Source: Bacillus subtilis (GTDB lineage: Bacteria > Pseudomonadota > Alphaproteobacteria > Rhizobiales > Rhizobiaceae). Taken from it: a DNA stretch of 64,000 bases. Positions within the stretch are counted from its first letter, which is position 1. Every line of letters starts with the position of its first letter. Below the pieces are notes generated by a model, which saw only the letters and a program-made list of their open reading frames with translations, was not told the origin of the DNA and did no database searches. The position numbers and the translations under genes were made by a program. Below, in pieces: positions 56,721-64,000 of this stretch. Where the stretch lies: contig JAHREI010000001.1 of NCBI GenBank assembly GCA_021733665.1, positions 186,001 through 250,000 on the forward strand, given 5' to 3'.

Positions 56721-57157
56721 CAATCTTTACGACGTAACCGCACAATTACATCAACATTCACGATTTCCATGCCTTCCGGTGCTGTCGGCAGATTGCTGAC
56801 GATAGGCTGGCCGGTTTCACCATTAGGAATATCGAAGACGATATTCTCACCTTCAACAAAGAAGTGATGGTGATCGGAAATATTGGTGTCGAAATAGGTT
56901 TTCGATCCTTCGACCGAAATAATGCGCAGCATACCGGCTTCGGTAAACTGGTGCAGTGTATTGTACACTGTGGCAAGAGAGACCGGCACAGAAGCAAAAA
57001 CTGCTTCTTCGTGCAGTTCTTCCGCTGAAAGGTGGCGGTCACCGTGAGCATAAATCAGGCTGGCAAGCGCAACCCGCTGGCGCGTCGGTCTGAGACCGGC
57101 GACCCGAAGGCGCTCCTCAATCGAAGCGTTGCTGGCATGGGAGGAATGAGTATTCAT
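56720..57157 (-). CDS. irr: Iron response regulator Irr (Fur family)
   Basis: 145-residue Fur-superfamily regulator of the rhizobial Irr type, a heme-responsive global controller of iron and heme genes. HTH region LRPTRQRVALASLIY...VSLATVYNTLHQF; the heme/metal-binding triple His at 96-98 in DTNISDHHHFFVEGE is diagnostic. The N-terminal GCPWHD heme motif of Bradyrhizobium Irr is absent, as in other Rhizobiales. ATG 57157 is chosen by family length. Divergent from fabA across 357 bases with an inverted repeat near its start. Confidence 0.93.
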   Translation of the reverse strand: MNTHSSHASNASIEERLRVAGLRPTRQRVALASLIYAHGDRHLSAEELHEEAVFASVPVSLATVYNTLHQFTEAGMLRIISVEGSKTYFDTNISDHHHFFVEGENIVFDIPNGETGQPIVSNLPTAPEGMEIVNVDVIVRLRRKD

Positions 57158-57175
57158 CACTGACCTGTCAGAAGC

Positions 57176-57194
57176 TTGAAACAAATTGGTTCAA
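57176..57194. promoter_or_regulatory. Near-perfect palindrome before irr, candidate iron box
   Basis: 19-base TTGAAACAAATTGGTTCAA is symmetric except for one base pair and the centre. It starts 19 bases upstream of the irr start codon. Autoregulation by Irr or control by another Fur-family protein is plausible. Confidence 0.55.
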
Positions 57195-57514
57195 AATTAA
57201 TGCTTGAGGGCTGTTGCCCATCCTGTCACAAGATTGATATATGCGCTGAACGAATGACTGGCAATAGCTATTCCTGTATATCTTGGCAGGCAAATAGTTT
57301 GATGCAGGTATTTTACAGCGGGAAACACTCTGTGTTAAAGCATTTCGCAAGCGCATGAGCGGCCGCGTGATGCGACTGCTGAAATCCGGATGGTGCAGCC
57401 GATAAGGTTAAAGCGCAGCACATTCCGGAGATGTGCAAAGAATTTGTCTGAGCCTGACGGTTCTGTCCGTTCAGGTTGCCCAGACAGCAGACAGATAAAT
57501 GATTGGAGTCGGTA
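57195..57514. other. irr-fabA divergent spacer
   Basis: About 320 bases without a supportable gene; carries promoters of fabA (and part of that of irr) that I cannot place with confidence. fabA ribosome site GGAG at 57505-57508. Confidence 0.5.
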
Positions 57515-58030
57515 ATGGCAGAGCAGAAGTCAAGTTACGGATATGAGGAGCTTCTCAGCTGCGCTCGCGGTGAAATGTTTGGTCCGGGTAATGCCCAGCT
57601 GCCTCTGCCGCCGATGTTGATGGTACACCGTATCACCGAGATTTCGGAAACCGGTGGTGAATTCGGTAAAGGCTTTATCCGCGCTGAATATGATGTGAAG
57701 CCGGATGACTGGTATTTCCCTTGCCATTTTCAGGGCAATCCGATCATGCCGGGCTGCCTCGGCCTCGACGGTATGTGGCAGCTGACAGGCTTTTTCCTTG
57801 GCTGGCTCGGTGAGCCTGGTCGCGGTATGGCACTGTCCACAGGCGAAGTGAAGTTCAAAGGCATGGTGCGTCCGCATACCAAGCTGCTTGAATATGGCAT
57901 TGACTTCAAACGCGTCATGCGCGGCCGCCTTGTTCTGGGTACAGCAGACGGCTGGCTCAAAGCAGACGGTGAAACAATTTACAAGGCATCTGATCTGCGC
58001 GTTGGTCTGTCAAAAGACAGCGAAGCGTAA
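57515..58030 (+). CDS. fabA: 3-hydroxydecanoyl-ACP dehydratase/isomerase FabA
   Basis: 171-residue hot-dog enzyme that dehydrates 3-hydroxydecanoyl-ACP and isomerises the double bond, starting unsaturated fatty acid synthesis. Active-site His71 and Asp85 in [15 protein letters not shown] and [12 protein letters not shown] 57515 after TTGGAG; four upstream codons are not needed. First of fabA-fabB-fabI. Confidence 0.97.
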   Translation: MAEQKSSYGYEELLSCARGEMFGPGNAQLPLPPMLMVHRITEISETGGEFGKGFIRAEYDVKPDDWYFPCHFQGNPIMPGCLGLDGMWQLTGFFLGWLGEPGRGMALSTGEVKFKGMVRPHTKLLEYGIDFKRVMRGRLVLGTADGWLKADGETIYKASDLRVGLSKDSEA

Positions 58031-58049
58031 ATCGGACGTAATAAGCCTT

Positions 58050-58064
58050 TTAAAACACTATTAA
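58050..58064. promoter_or_regulatory. TTAA-N7-TTAA box between fabA and fabB
   Basis: TTAA-AACACTA-TTAA fits the CtrA spacing but lacks the flanking C and lies in AT-rich sequence; may be chance. Confidence 0.3.
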
Positions 58065-58068
58065 TCAC

Positions 58069-58112
58069 GGGAGCGACCATATTAAGTTGAAAGCTTTTAT
58101 GTGGCCGCTCTC
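58069..58112. repeat. Palindromic intergenic element, family A divergent copy
   Basis: GGGAGCGACCATA pairs loosely with TGTGGCCGCTCTC around an AT-rich centre. Shares the GAGCG...CGCTC(T) ends with 2502 and 38378. Confidence 0.5.
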
Positions 58113-58204
58113 AAAATATGCAAAACGCGCACTTATGTTACTACGCATAGCGACACTCACAATAAGAGGGTGTCATTCAGGGAACAGGTGCAAAGGAGAA
58201 CGCA

Positions 58205-59428
58205 ATGCGGCGTGTTGTCGTTACCGGAATGGGGATCGTATCCTCGATTGGCAATAATACTGAAGAGGTTCGGACCTCTTTGTTTGAGGCCAGATCGGGT
58301 ATCCGGCGGGCAGAAGATCAGGCGGAACTCGGTTTTCGCTGTCAGGTTTCCGGTGCGCCGCAGATCGACGTTGAAGCGCTGGTTGATCGCCGTGCGATGC
58401 GTTTTCATGGCCGTGGTACCGCATGGAACCATGTGGCTATGGATCAGGCAATTGCCGATGCAGGCCTGACCGAAGAACAGGTTTCCAATGAACGTACCGG
58501 TATCATCATGGGTTCCGGCGGTCCTTCCACACGTACAATTGTGGATTCCGCTGATATTACCCGTGATAAGGGTCCGAAGCGCGTTGGTCCTTTTGCTGTA
58601 CCGAAAGCCATGAGCTCCACAGCATCGGCAACGATGGCAACCTTCTTCAAGATCAAGGGCATCAATTATTCGATCTCCTCGGCTTGCGCGACCTCGAACC
58701 ATTGTATCGGCAATGCTGTTGAGATGATCCAGTATGGCAAGCAGGATCGTATGTTTGCCGGTGGTTGTGAAGACCTCGACTGGACGCTGTCGGTACTGTT
58801 TGACGCCATGGGCGCGATGTCTTCGAAGTATAATGATACGCCGGAACGTGCATCGCGTGCCTATGACAAAAACCGTGACGGTTTTGTTATCGCCGGTGGT
58901 GCCGGTGTACTGGTGCTGGAAGATCTGGAAACCGCACTTGCACGCGGCGCCAAGATTTACGGTGAAGTTGTCGGCTACGGCGCGACATCAGACGGCTACG
59001 ACATGGTTGCCCCATCGGGCGAAGGTGCGGAGCGCTGCATGCGCATGGCGCTTTCAACCGTGAAAGGCAAGATTGACTATATCAATCCGCATGCCACATC
59101 GACCCCTGCGGGCGATGCACCGGAAATTGAAGCGATCCGTAAAGTGTTTGGTTCAGGCGATGCCTGCCCGCCGATTGCGGCAACAAAATCGCTGACCGGT
59201 CACTCGCTGGGTGCAACCGGTGTTCAGGAAGCGATCTATTCGCTTCTTATGATGCAGAATAATTTTATCTGCGAAAGCGCACATATTGATGAGCTGGATC
59301 CGGATTTCGCGGATATGCCAATCGTGCGCAAACGCATTGATAATGCTGAAATCAATACAGTACTGTCCAACTCCTTCGGTTTTGGTGGAACGAACGCAAC
59401 GCTGGTGTTCCAGCGTTATCAGGGCTGA
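58205..59428 (+). CDS. fabB: 3-oxoacyl-ACP synthase I FabB
   Basis: 407-residue condensing enzyme elongating cis-3-decenoyl-ACP and other acyl-ACPs. Catalytic Cys161 in [13 protein letters not shown], then His in [11 protein letters not shown] and Lys/His in [13 protein letters not shown]-terminal [24 protein letters not shown] before ATG 58205. A 174-base spacer from fabA contains a repeat element, and a small hairpin GACACTC/GGGTGTC near 58150-58173. Confidence 0.97.
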   Translation: MRRVVVTGMGIVSSIGNNTEEVRTSLFEARSGIRRAEDQAELGFRCQVSGAPQIDVEALVDRRAMRFHGRGTAWNHVAMDQAIADAGLTEEQVSNERTGIIMGSGGPSTRTIVDSADITRDKGPKRVGPFAVPKAMSSTASATMATFFKIKGINYSISSACATSNHCIGNAVEMIQYGKQDRMFAGGCEDLDWTLSVLFDAMGAMSSKYNDTPERASRAYDKNRDGFVIAGGAGVLVLEDLETALARGAKIYGEVVGYGATSDGYDMVAPSGEGAERCMRMALSTVKGKIDYINPHATSTPAGDAPEIEAIRKVFGSGDACPPIAATKSLTGHSLGATGVQEAIYSLLMMQNNFICESAHIDELDPDFADMPIVRKRIDNAEINTVLSNSFGFGGTNATLVFQRYQG

Positions 59429-59440
59429 CGGAGAGAAAGT

Positions 59441-60259
59441 ATGCAGGGTTTAATGAAAGGCAAACGCGGGCTGATTATGGGTGTTGCAAACAACCATTCT
59501 CTTGCTTGGGGTATTGCCAAACATCTTGCCGATCAGGGTGCTGAGCTGGCTTTCACTTATCAGGGCGATGCCCTTGGCAAGCGTGTAAAACCACTGGCCG
59601 AGCAGGTAGGTTCGGATTTCGTACTGCCTTGCGATGTGGAAGATATCGCAACTGTTGATGCGGTCTTTGACGAGATCGAGAAAAAATGGGGCAAGCTCGA
59701 CTTTATCGTTCACGCTATTGGCTTCTCCGACAAAACAGAGCTGAAAGGCCGTTATGCGGATGTAACCACCCGTGAAAACTTCAGCCGTACCATGGTGATC
59801 TCTGCTTATTCCTTCACGGAAGTGGCACAGCGCGCTGAACGTCTGATGAAAGACGGCGGTTCGATCCTCACATTGACCTATGGCGGCTCAACCCGCACGA
59901 TCCCGAACTATAATGTGATGGGTGTTGCCAAGGCTGCTCTGGAAGCCATGGTGCGTTATCTGGCTGCCGATTATGGTCCGCAGAATATCCGCGTCAACGC
60001 AATTTCCGCAGGTCCTGTGCGTACACTGGCCGGTGCCGGTATCGGTGATGCCCGTGCGATCTTCTCGTATCAGCGCCGTAATTCGCCGCTGCGCCGCACT
60101 GTGGATATTGATGATGTGGGTAAATCCGCCGTCTATCTGCTGTCGGATCTGTCGAGCGGTGTAACCGGTGAAGTTCACTTTGTGGATTCAGGCTACAACA
60201 TCGTTTCTATGCCAACGCTGGAAGAGCTGAAAAGCTCGGATGCAACCGGTACGGAATAA
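59441..60259 (+). CDS. fabI: Enoyl-ACP reductase (NADH) FabI
   Basis: 272-residue short-chain-dehydrogenase-type enzyme reducing enoyl-ACP, last step of each elongation cycle and the triclosan target. GVANNHSLAWGIAK is the FabI cofactor loop; the catalytic pair is Tyr157-x6-Lys164 (YNVMGVAK); SAGPVRTLA follows. RBS GGAGAGAAAG before ATG 59441, 12 bases after fabB. Terminator downstream. Confidence 0.97.
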   Translation: MQGLMKGKRGLIMGVANNHSLAWGIAKHLADQGAELAFTYQGDALGKRVKPLAEQVGSDFVLPCDVEDIATVDAVFDEIEKKWGKLDFIVHAIGFSDKTELKGRYADVTTRENFSRTMVISAYSFTEVAQRAERLMKDGGSILTLTYGGSTRTIPNYNVMGVAKAALEAMVRYLAADYGPQNIRVNAISAGPVRTLAGAGIGDARAIFSYQRRNSPLRRTVDIDDVGKSAVYLLSDLSSGVTGEVHFVDSGYNIVSMPTLEELKSSDATGTE

Positions 60260-60276
60260 GTTCGCTGAAATGATAT

Positions 60277-60307
60277 AAAAAAAGCCGCGCAATGCGCGGC
60301 TTTTTTT
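60277..60307 (+). terminator. fabI terminator
   Basis: AAAGCCGCGC-AAT-GCGCGGCTTT followed by TTTT, with an A-run before it. Confidence 0.93.
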
Positions 60308-60390
60308 GTCATTTTTTAGCGTAGTTTCGGACGGATCAAAGCGGGACAAGAAAATAGTCCGGTGAACTATTTTCCCCGCGACGGCGATTC

Positions 60391-60412
60391 CCGTTTTTCC
60401 TGAAACTGCTTT
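60391..60412 (+). repeat. Repeat family B motif
   Basis: CGTTTTTCCTGAAACTGCTT matches 30785-30804 with a single one-base length difference. It lies at the 3' end of the methyltransferase gene spacer. Confidence 0.55.
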
Positions 60413-61433
60413 ATTTTCGTGCTTCGATGACTTTGAAGCCGTCTTTATCGGTGAGCGGCATGACCTGCCGGAAATGCTGTTTCAAGACAGCCTCATAAGG
60501 AAGCTGGCGATTTGCCACCATCAGGAAGCGGCCACCGGATTTAAGGCGTTTTGCAGCGGCTGTGATAAAGCTTTGGCCGAGTGAAATATCGGTGTTGCGG
60601 CCGGTGTGAAACGGTGGATTGCTGATTACCGTGTCGTAAATCTCTGTCATCGGCTCGGAAGAAACATCATGCCAGTAATAATGCAAGGGCACAGAACTGT
60701 TGAGTTCAGCCAGATTGCTTTTGGCAATTTCCAGCGCTTCAAAATCCGCTTCATAAAGATCAATACGGCTGATCTTGGCCGGATTGTCGAGACAGGCGGC
60801 GCTGAGATAACCCCAGCCTGCACCTAAATCGGCGACATGGCCGAAGGCGATGTTTTTGAGATGCGGCACCAGCAGAGCGGAACCTTTGTCGGCTTCACCA
60901 TGAGAGAACATGCCCGCTTTCGTCCAGAAACGCCCGTCCACGCGTTTTTGCTCCGGAATGAGGCTTTGTGTGATCTCGGCATCAATCGCCTCTGGGCGTG
61001 CCAACCAGTAGGCTACAGCGTGATTTTTAGACAGACGGTCTATTGATGCTGCAATCTGGTCGCTGCGTTTGCGGAAACTGTCAACGCCGAGTTTTTTGTC
61101 ACCGGCAATGATGATCAGCCCATCCGGCTTCACTTGTGCCAGCAATGCTGCCAGCCATTCTTCGTTACGACCGCGGTGTTTGCCGAGCAAAATCATCCCG
61201 CCGTCATAGATTTCATCCGCAGTGATACGGGGCGTGACCTGAAAACCGGCTTTGTTCAAAGCCAGCCATTCAGGCTTTGATGGCTGAATGCAATGAAGTA
61301 GCTGTTTCCACTCTGCGCTGAGTGTTGTGTCTGCACTGATACCAAAGCAGAGAAATTTTTCTCCTGATCGTGGCAGATCAAGTGTCTCGTTCTCAAAGGG
61401 CAGAAAGAGGGTGTTTTGGGCGCCGGTAATCAT
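60411..61433 (-). CDS. RsmC/RlmG-like rRNA (guanine-N2) methyltransferase
   Basis: 340-residue SAM methyltransferase with the two-domain plan of RsmC: a degenerate N-terminal methyltransferase-like half and a C-terminal catalytic half with HVADLGAGWGYLS (SAM motif I, about 199-211) and the catalytic ISNPPFHTG (N-P-P-F) motif, typical of guanine-N2 methylation of rRNA. Which rRNA position is modified cannot be told; RsmC (16S G1207) is the nearest named type. It lies alone, convergent with fabI. Confidence 0.88.
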   Translation of the reverse strand: MITGAQNTLFLPFENETLDLPRSGEKFLCFGISADTTLSAEWKQLLHCIQPSKPEWLALNKAGFQVTPRITADEIYDGGMILLGKHRGRNEEWLAALLAQVKPDGLIIIAGDKKLGVDSFRKRSDQIAASIDRLSKNHAVAYWLARPEAIDAEITQSLIPEQKRVDGRFWTKAGMFSHGEADKGSALLVPHLKNIAFGHVADLGAGWGYLSAACLDNPAKISRIDLYEADFEALEIAKSNLAELNSSVPLHYYWHDVSSEPMTEIYDTVISNPPFHTGRNTDISLGQSFITAAAKRLKSGGRFLMVANRQLPYEAVLKQHFRQVMPLTDKDGFKVIEARK

Positions 61434-61566
61434 AAAATTTCTTTAGTCTTTTCTACCTGAGAAGGATGACAGTAGGTGGATTTTGACAGATATTATATTG
61501 AACTTATTACTGTCTGAAGTTTCAAATTATCTGCAAATCGGTGTTGCTCTTAAGGGAAGTAGTACT

Positions 61567-61803
61567 ATGGCACGTAAATGCTGTCAGCCGGAATGTTATG
61601 CAACATGCCTGCCACAACATCAGGCGTTGCTCTTGCATCTGAGCACTATGATTTTACAGTCCCAGACGAGCAAACAGGATTTTCTGTGCTATTTGCTGGG
61701 TATGGCTGTCAGTGAAGCACAGGGTATTGTCGATTGTGCCCATCAGGAAGCCTGGCTGCAAAAAGGCATCAGGCCTGAGACAGAACTGGTTTTACCAGAT
61801 TGA
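61567..61803 (+). CDS. Small Cys-rich protein of unknown function
   Basis: 78 residues, not recognised. The N-terminus reads ARKCCQPECYATCLPQHQ, with a C-C-x3-C-x3-C cluster that could bind metal or form disulfides; the rest looks helical (LLLHLSTMILQSQTSKQDFL) with two more cysteines later. No signal peptide or membrane segment. Start at ATG 61567 after AAGGGAAG; the frame is open to 61483 but without support. A strong terminator follows, favouring a real gene. Confidence 0.6.
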   Translation: MARKCCQPECYATCLPQHQALLLHLSTMILQSQTSKQDFLCYLLGMAVSEAQGIVDCAHQEAWLQKGIRPETELVLPD

Positions 61804-61850
61804 CCCTGAGAGCCGAGCAGCCTTTGATAATGTTGACTGCATGTTTAAAT

Positions 61851-61884
61851 GAAAAGCCCCGCATATTGCTATGCGGGGCTTTTC
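61851..61884. terminator. Bidirectional terminator, small gene / pnp
   Basis: GAAAAGCCCCGCATA-TTGC-TATGCGGGGCTTTTC, perfect 15-bp stem. Confidence 0.93.
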
Positions 61885-61895
61885 AGAATTCGAAA

Positions 61896-61938
61896 CCAGA
61901 GCGGGTGCGCTCAAATATGAGTTATGCACTCGCTCTGG
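61896..61938. repeat. Palindromic intergenic element, family A divergent copy
   Basis: CCAGAGCG-g-GTGC pairs with GCAC-t-CGCTCTGG around a centre with its own CTCAAATATGAG palindrome. Ends (AGAGCG/CGCTCT) as in 2502 and 38378. Confidence 0.6.
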
Positions 61939-61966
61939 ATTCTGATTTGGTCGCATTATCATGGTC

Positions 61967-61987
61967 GTCAAGTTGATCCAACTTGAC
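61967..61987 (-). other. Hairpin just after the pnp stop
   Basis: GTCAAGTTG-atc-CAACTTGAC, perfect 9-bp stem 16 bases beyond the pnp stop, without a T-run. Possibly an mRNA 3' stabiliser. Confidence 0.55.
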
Positions 61988-62003
61988 TATGAAATGCTCC
62001 AGC

Positions 62004-64000
62004 TTATTCAGCTGTGGTTTCTTCTTTCTTTTCGGCAACGATTTCTTTGCCGGTTTCCTGATCAACGACTTTCATCGACAGGCGCACTTTACCACGCTCA
62101 TCAAAGCCCATCAGTTTAACCCAGACCTTCTGGCCTTCCTTAACCACATCGGTGGTCTTGGCAACGCGGTCAGAAGCCAGCTGCGAGATATGTACCAGAC
62201 CGTCGCGCGGACCGAAGAAGTTTACGAATGCACCGAAGTCAGCAGTCTTAACAACTGTACCTTCGTAGATTTCGCCAACTTCAGGTTCGGCAACAATGGA
62301 GTGGATCCATTTCTTGGCAGCTTCGATTTCTTTTGCGGAAGAAGAAGCAATTTTGACTGTGCCGTCATCTTCGATGTTGATTTTAGCGCCGGTCTTTTCA
62401 ACGATTTCGCGGATAACTTTACCGCCGGAACCGATAACATCACGGATTTTATCGGTCGGAATGTTCATCACTTCGATGCGTGGTGCAAATTCACCGAGTT
62501 CAGCGCGGGCGCCGCTTAGCGCTTTCGCCATTTCACCGAGAATGTGAACGCGGCCGCCTTTAGCCTGTTCCAGAGCGGTTTTCATGATCTCTTCGGTAAT
62601 ACCGTCGATCTTAATGTCCATCTGCAGGGCAGTGATACCGTTTTCAGTACCGGCTACCTTGAAGTCCATATCGCCGAGGTGATCTTCGTCACCAAGGATA
62701 TCGGAAAGAACTGCAAAACGGTCGCCTTCTTTGATCAGGCCCATAGCAATACCGGCTACAGGACGGGTCAGAGGTACACCGGCATCCATCAGCGCCAGCG
62801 AGGTGCCGCATACGGTTGCCATGGAGGACGAACCGTTGGATTCAGTGATTTCAGAAACCGCACGCAGGGTGTACGGGAACTGATCCTTGGCAGGCAGCAT
62901 CGGATGAATTGCGCGCCATGCCAGCTTGCCGTGACCGATTTCACGACGGCCTGGTGAGCCCATACGACCGGTTTCACCAACAGAATATGGCGGGAAGTTG
63001 TAGTGCAGCAGGAAGGATTCTTTCTGCAGACCGGCCAGTGTGTCGATGAACTGTTCATCTTCACCGGTACCCAGTGTTGCAACAACGATTGCCTGTGTTT
63101 CACCACGGGTGAACAGAGCCGAACCGTGGGTGCGTGGCAGCAGGCCGACTTCCGATACGATCGGACGAACAGTTACCAGGTCGCGGCCGTCAATGCGGCT
63201 GCCGGTATCCAGAATATTCCAGCGAACGATTTTCGCCTGCAGCGACTTGAAAACAGTACCGATCTGCTCAGCAGTATATTCGGTTGTTTCCGCATCTTCC
63301 GGCAGGAAATGGGCTTTAACTTTAGCTTTGGCAGCATCAACAGCGGCATAGCGAGCCTGCTTGTCGATGATTTTGTAAGCTGCGCGCAGATCATCTTCGA
63401 TGATTGCCAGCATTGCTGCTTCAGGAGCAGACAGGTCTTCCGGCTGGAAATCACGTGGTTCTTTTGCAGCAACTTCAGCAAGGCTGATGATCGCATCGAT
63501 CACAGGCTGGAAGCCCTTCTGACCGAAAACAACAGCGCCGAGCATGATTTCTTCAGAGAGTTCCTGTGCTTCGGATTCAACCATCAGAACAGCATCGCTG
63601 GTACCGGCAACAACCAGATCCAGTTTGGATTCAGCCATTTCGTCGAGATGCGGGTTCAGAACATATTCGCCGTTGATGTAACCAACGCGTGCACCACCGA
63701 TCGGGCCCATGAAAGGCACACCGGACAGGGTGAGGGCAGCGGAAGCAGCAACCATCGACAGAACGTCCGGATCATTTTCCAGATCATGCTGAATAACGGT
63801 GATCACAACCTGTGTGTCGTTCTTGTAGCCGTCAGCAAACAGCGGGCGGATCGGACGGTCGATCAGGCGGGAAACCAGAGTTTCGTTTTCGCTCGGACGA
63901 CCTTCACGCTTGAAGTAACCGCCAGGAATACGACCGGCTGCATAGGCTTTTTCCTGATAGTTTACAGTCAGAGGGAAAAAGTCCTGACCCGGCTTTGGCT
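62004..64000 (-). CDS. pnp: Polynucleotide phosphorylase (5' end outside window)
   Basis: Exoribonuclease of the RNA degradosome that shortens RNA with phosphate. 664 residues are visible; the frame runs off the right edge with [20 protein letters not shown], so about 40-50 N-terminal residues are missing. The first RNase PH-like domain, the helical linker, the second RNase PH-like core with [16 protein letters not shown] and [11 protein letters not shown], the KH domain ([20 protein letters not shown]) and the S1 domain ([17 protein letters not shown]...GLVHISQL) are in the normal order. rpsO is the usual upstream neighbour. Confidence 0.97.
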   Translation of the reverse strand, partial: PKPGQDFFPLTVNYQEKAYAAGRIPGGYFKREGRPSENETLVSRLIDRPIRPLFADGYKNDTQVVITVIQHDLENDPDVLSMVAASAALTLSGVPFMGPIGGARVGYINGEYVLNPHLDEMAESKLDLVVAGTSDAVLMVESEAQELSEEIMLGAVVFGQKGFQPVIDAIISLAEVAAKEPRDFQPEDLSAPEAAMLAIIEDDLRAAYKIIDKQARYAAVDAAKAKVKAHFLPEDAETTEYTAEQIGTVFKSLQAKIVRWNILDTGSRIDGRDLVTVRPIVSEVGLLPRTHGSALFTRGETQAIVVATLGTGEDEQFIDTLAGLQKESFLLHYNFPPYSVGETGRMGSPGRREIGHGKLAWRAIHPMLPAKDQFPYTLRAVSEITESNGSSSMATVCGTSLALMDAGVPLTRPVAGIAMGLIKEGDRFAVLSDILGDEDHLGDMDFKVAGTENGITALQMDIKIDGITEEIMKTALEQAKGGRVHILGEMAKALSGARAELGEFAPRIEVMNIPTDKIRDVIGSGGKVIREIVEKTGAKINIEDDGTVKIASSSAKEIEAAKKWIHSIVAEPEVGEIYEGTVVKTADFGAFVNFFGPRDGLVHISQLASDRVAKTTDVVKEGQKVWVKLMGFDERGKVRLSMKVVDQETGKEIVAEKKEETTAE

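Noticed and set aside
57176-57358. 60-codon plus-strand frame in the irr-fabA spacer
   Set aside because: Begins inside the palindrome upstream of irr and has no ribosome site or homology that I can see.

Overview
The window is a stretch of alphaproteobacterial chromosome, most likely from a Brucellaceae-type member of the Hyphomicrobiales (Rhizobiales); Brucella, Ochrobactrum and Pseudochrobactrum are the closest matches I can think of. The basis is recognition of gene order and protein wording: addA-trxA-folC-accD-trpA-trpB-trpF, infC/rpmI-rplT/pheS-pheT, dnaK-dnaJ-pmtA, gshB-comM, pstSCAB-phoU-phoB, tsaB-rimI-plsC, and irr with fabA-fabB-fabI. No database search was possible, so genus is a guess. 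Nearly everything is chromosomal core or conserved accessory gene content. I see no prophage, transposase, CRISPR array, rRNA or tRNA.

Layout. 1-2487 is the 3' part of addA, followed by trxA. 3086-12378 is a long minus-strand block: folC, accD, trpA, an unnamed gene wedged between trpA and trpB, trpB, trpF, a YgjP-like metalloprotease, a DUF2852 protein, a BenE transporter and an alpha/beta hydrolase. 12733-17945 is translation: infC with an ATT start, rpmI-rplT and pheST. 18019-24390 is a more accessory patch: a tetR-GFA-glyoxalase operon divergent from an MFS pump, an aldo/keto reductase divergent from a LysR regulator, a nucleotidyltransferase and a Gfo/Idh/MocA oxidoreductase. 24555-28898 is heat shock and phospholipid: an RpoH-type promoter, dnaK, dnaJ, pmtA. 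29019-33466 holds an FMN reductase, pyrF, a DUF1330 gene, gshB and comM. 33472-34614 holds two secreted envelope proteins (a transglutaminase-like cysteine peptidase and RlpA-like). 35310-39780 holds DUF454, an aminotransferase, the membrane urate oxidase PuuD and guanine deaminase. 39832-44003 is transporters (KgtP-like MFS, EamA, AI-2E). 44114-50560 is the complete phosphate regulon unit with a three-heptamer PHO box. 51091-54374 holds a SleB-like lipoprotein hydrolase, a small lipoprotein, an M29 aminopeptidase and Dps. 54645-60259 holds tsaB-rimI-plsC, irr and the fabA-fabB-fabI anaerobic unsaturated fatty acid set. The end holds an RsmC-like methyltransferase, a small Cys-rich protein and the bulk of pnp.

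Functional threads. Several regulatory sites can be read directly: the RpoH promoter of dnaK, the PHO box of pstS, perfect TTAA-N7-TTAA (CtrA-type) boxes in front of two cell-envelope genes, inverted repeats between divergent regulator/target pairs, and an inverted repeat in front of irr. Two families of short palindromic intergenic repeats recur through the window.

No clearly new multi-gene system is present. The best leads are smaller: a diverged orphan copy of the irr 3' end lying just beyond irr; an unnamed gene translationally coupled inside the trp operon; a putative CtrA-linked pair of envelope hydrolases; an AccD that has lost all four zinc cysteines; and structured leaders before rpmI and dnaJ and in the phoU-phoB spacer.
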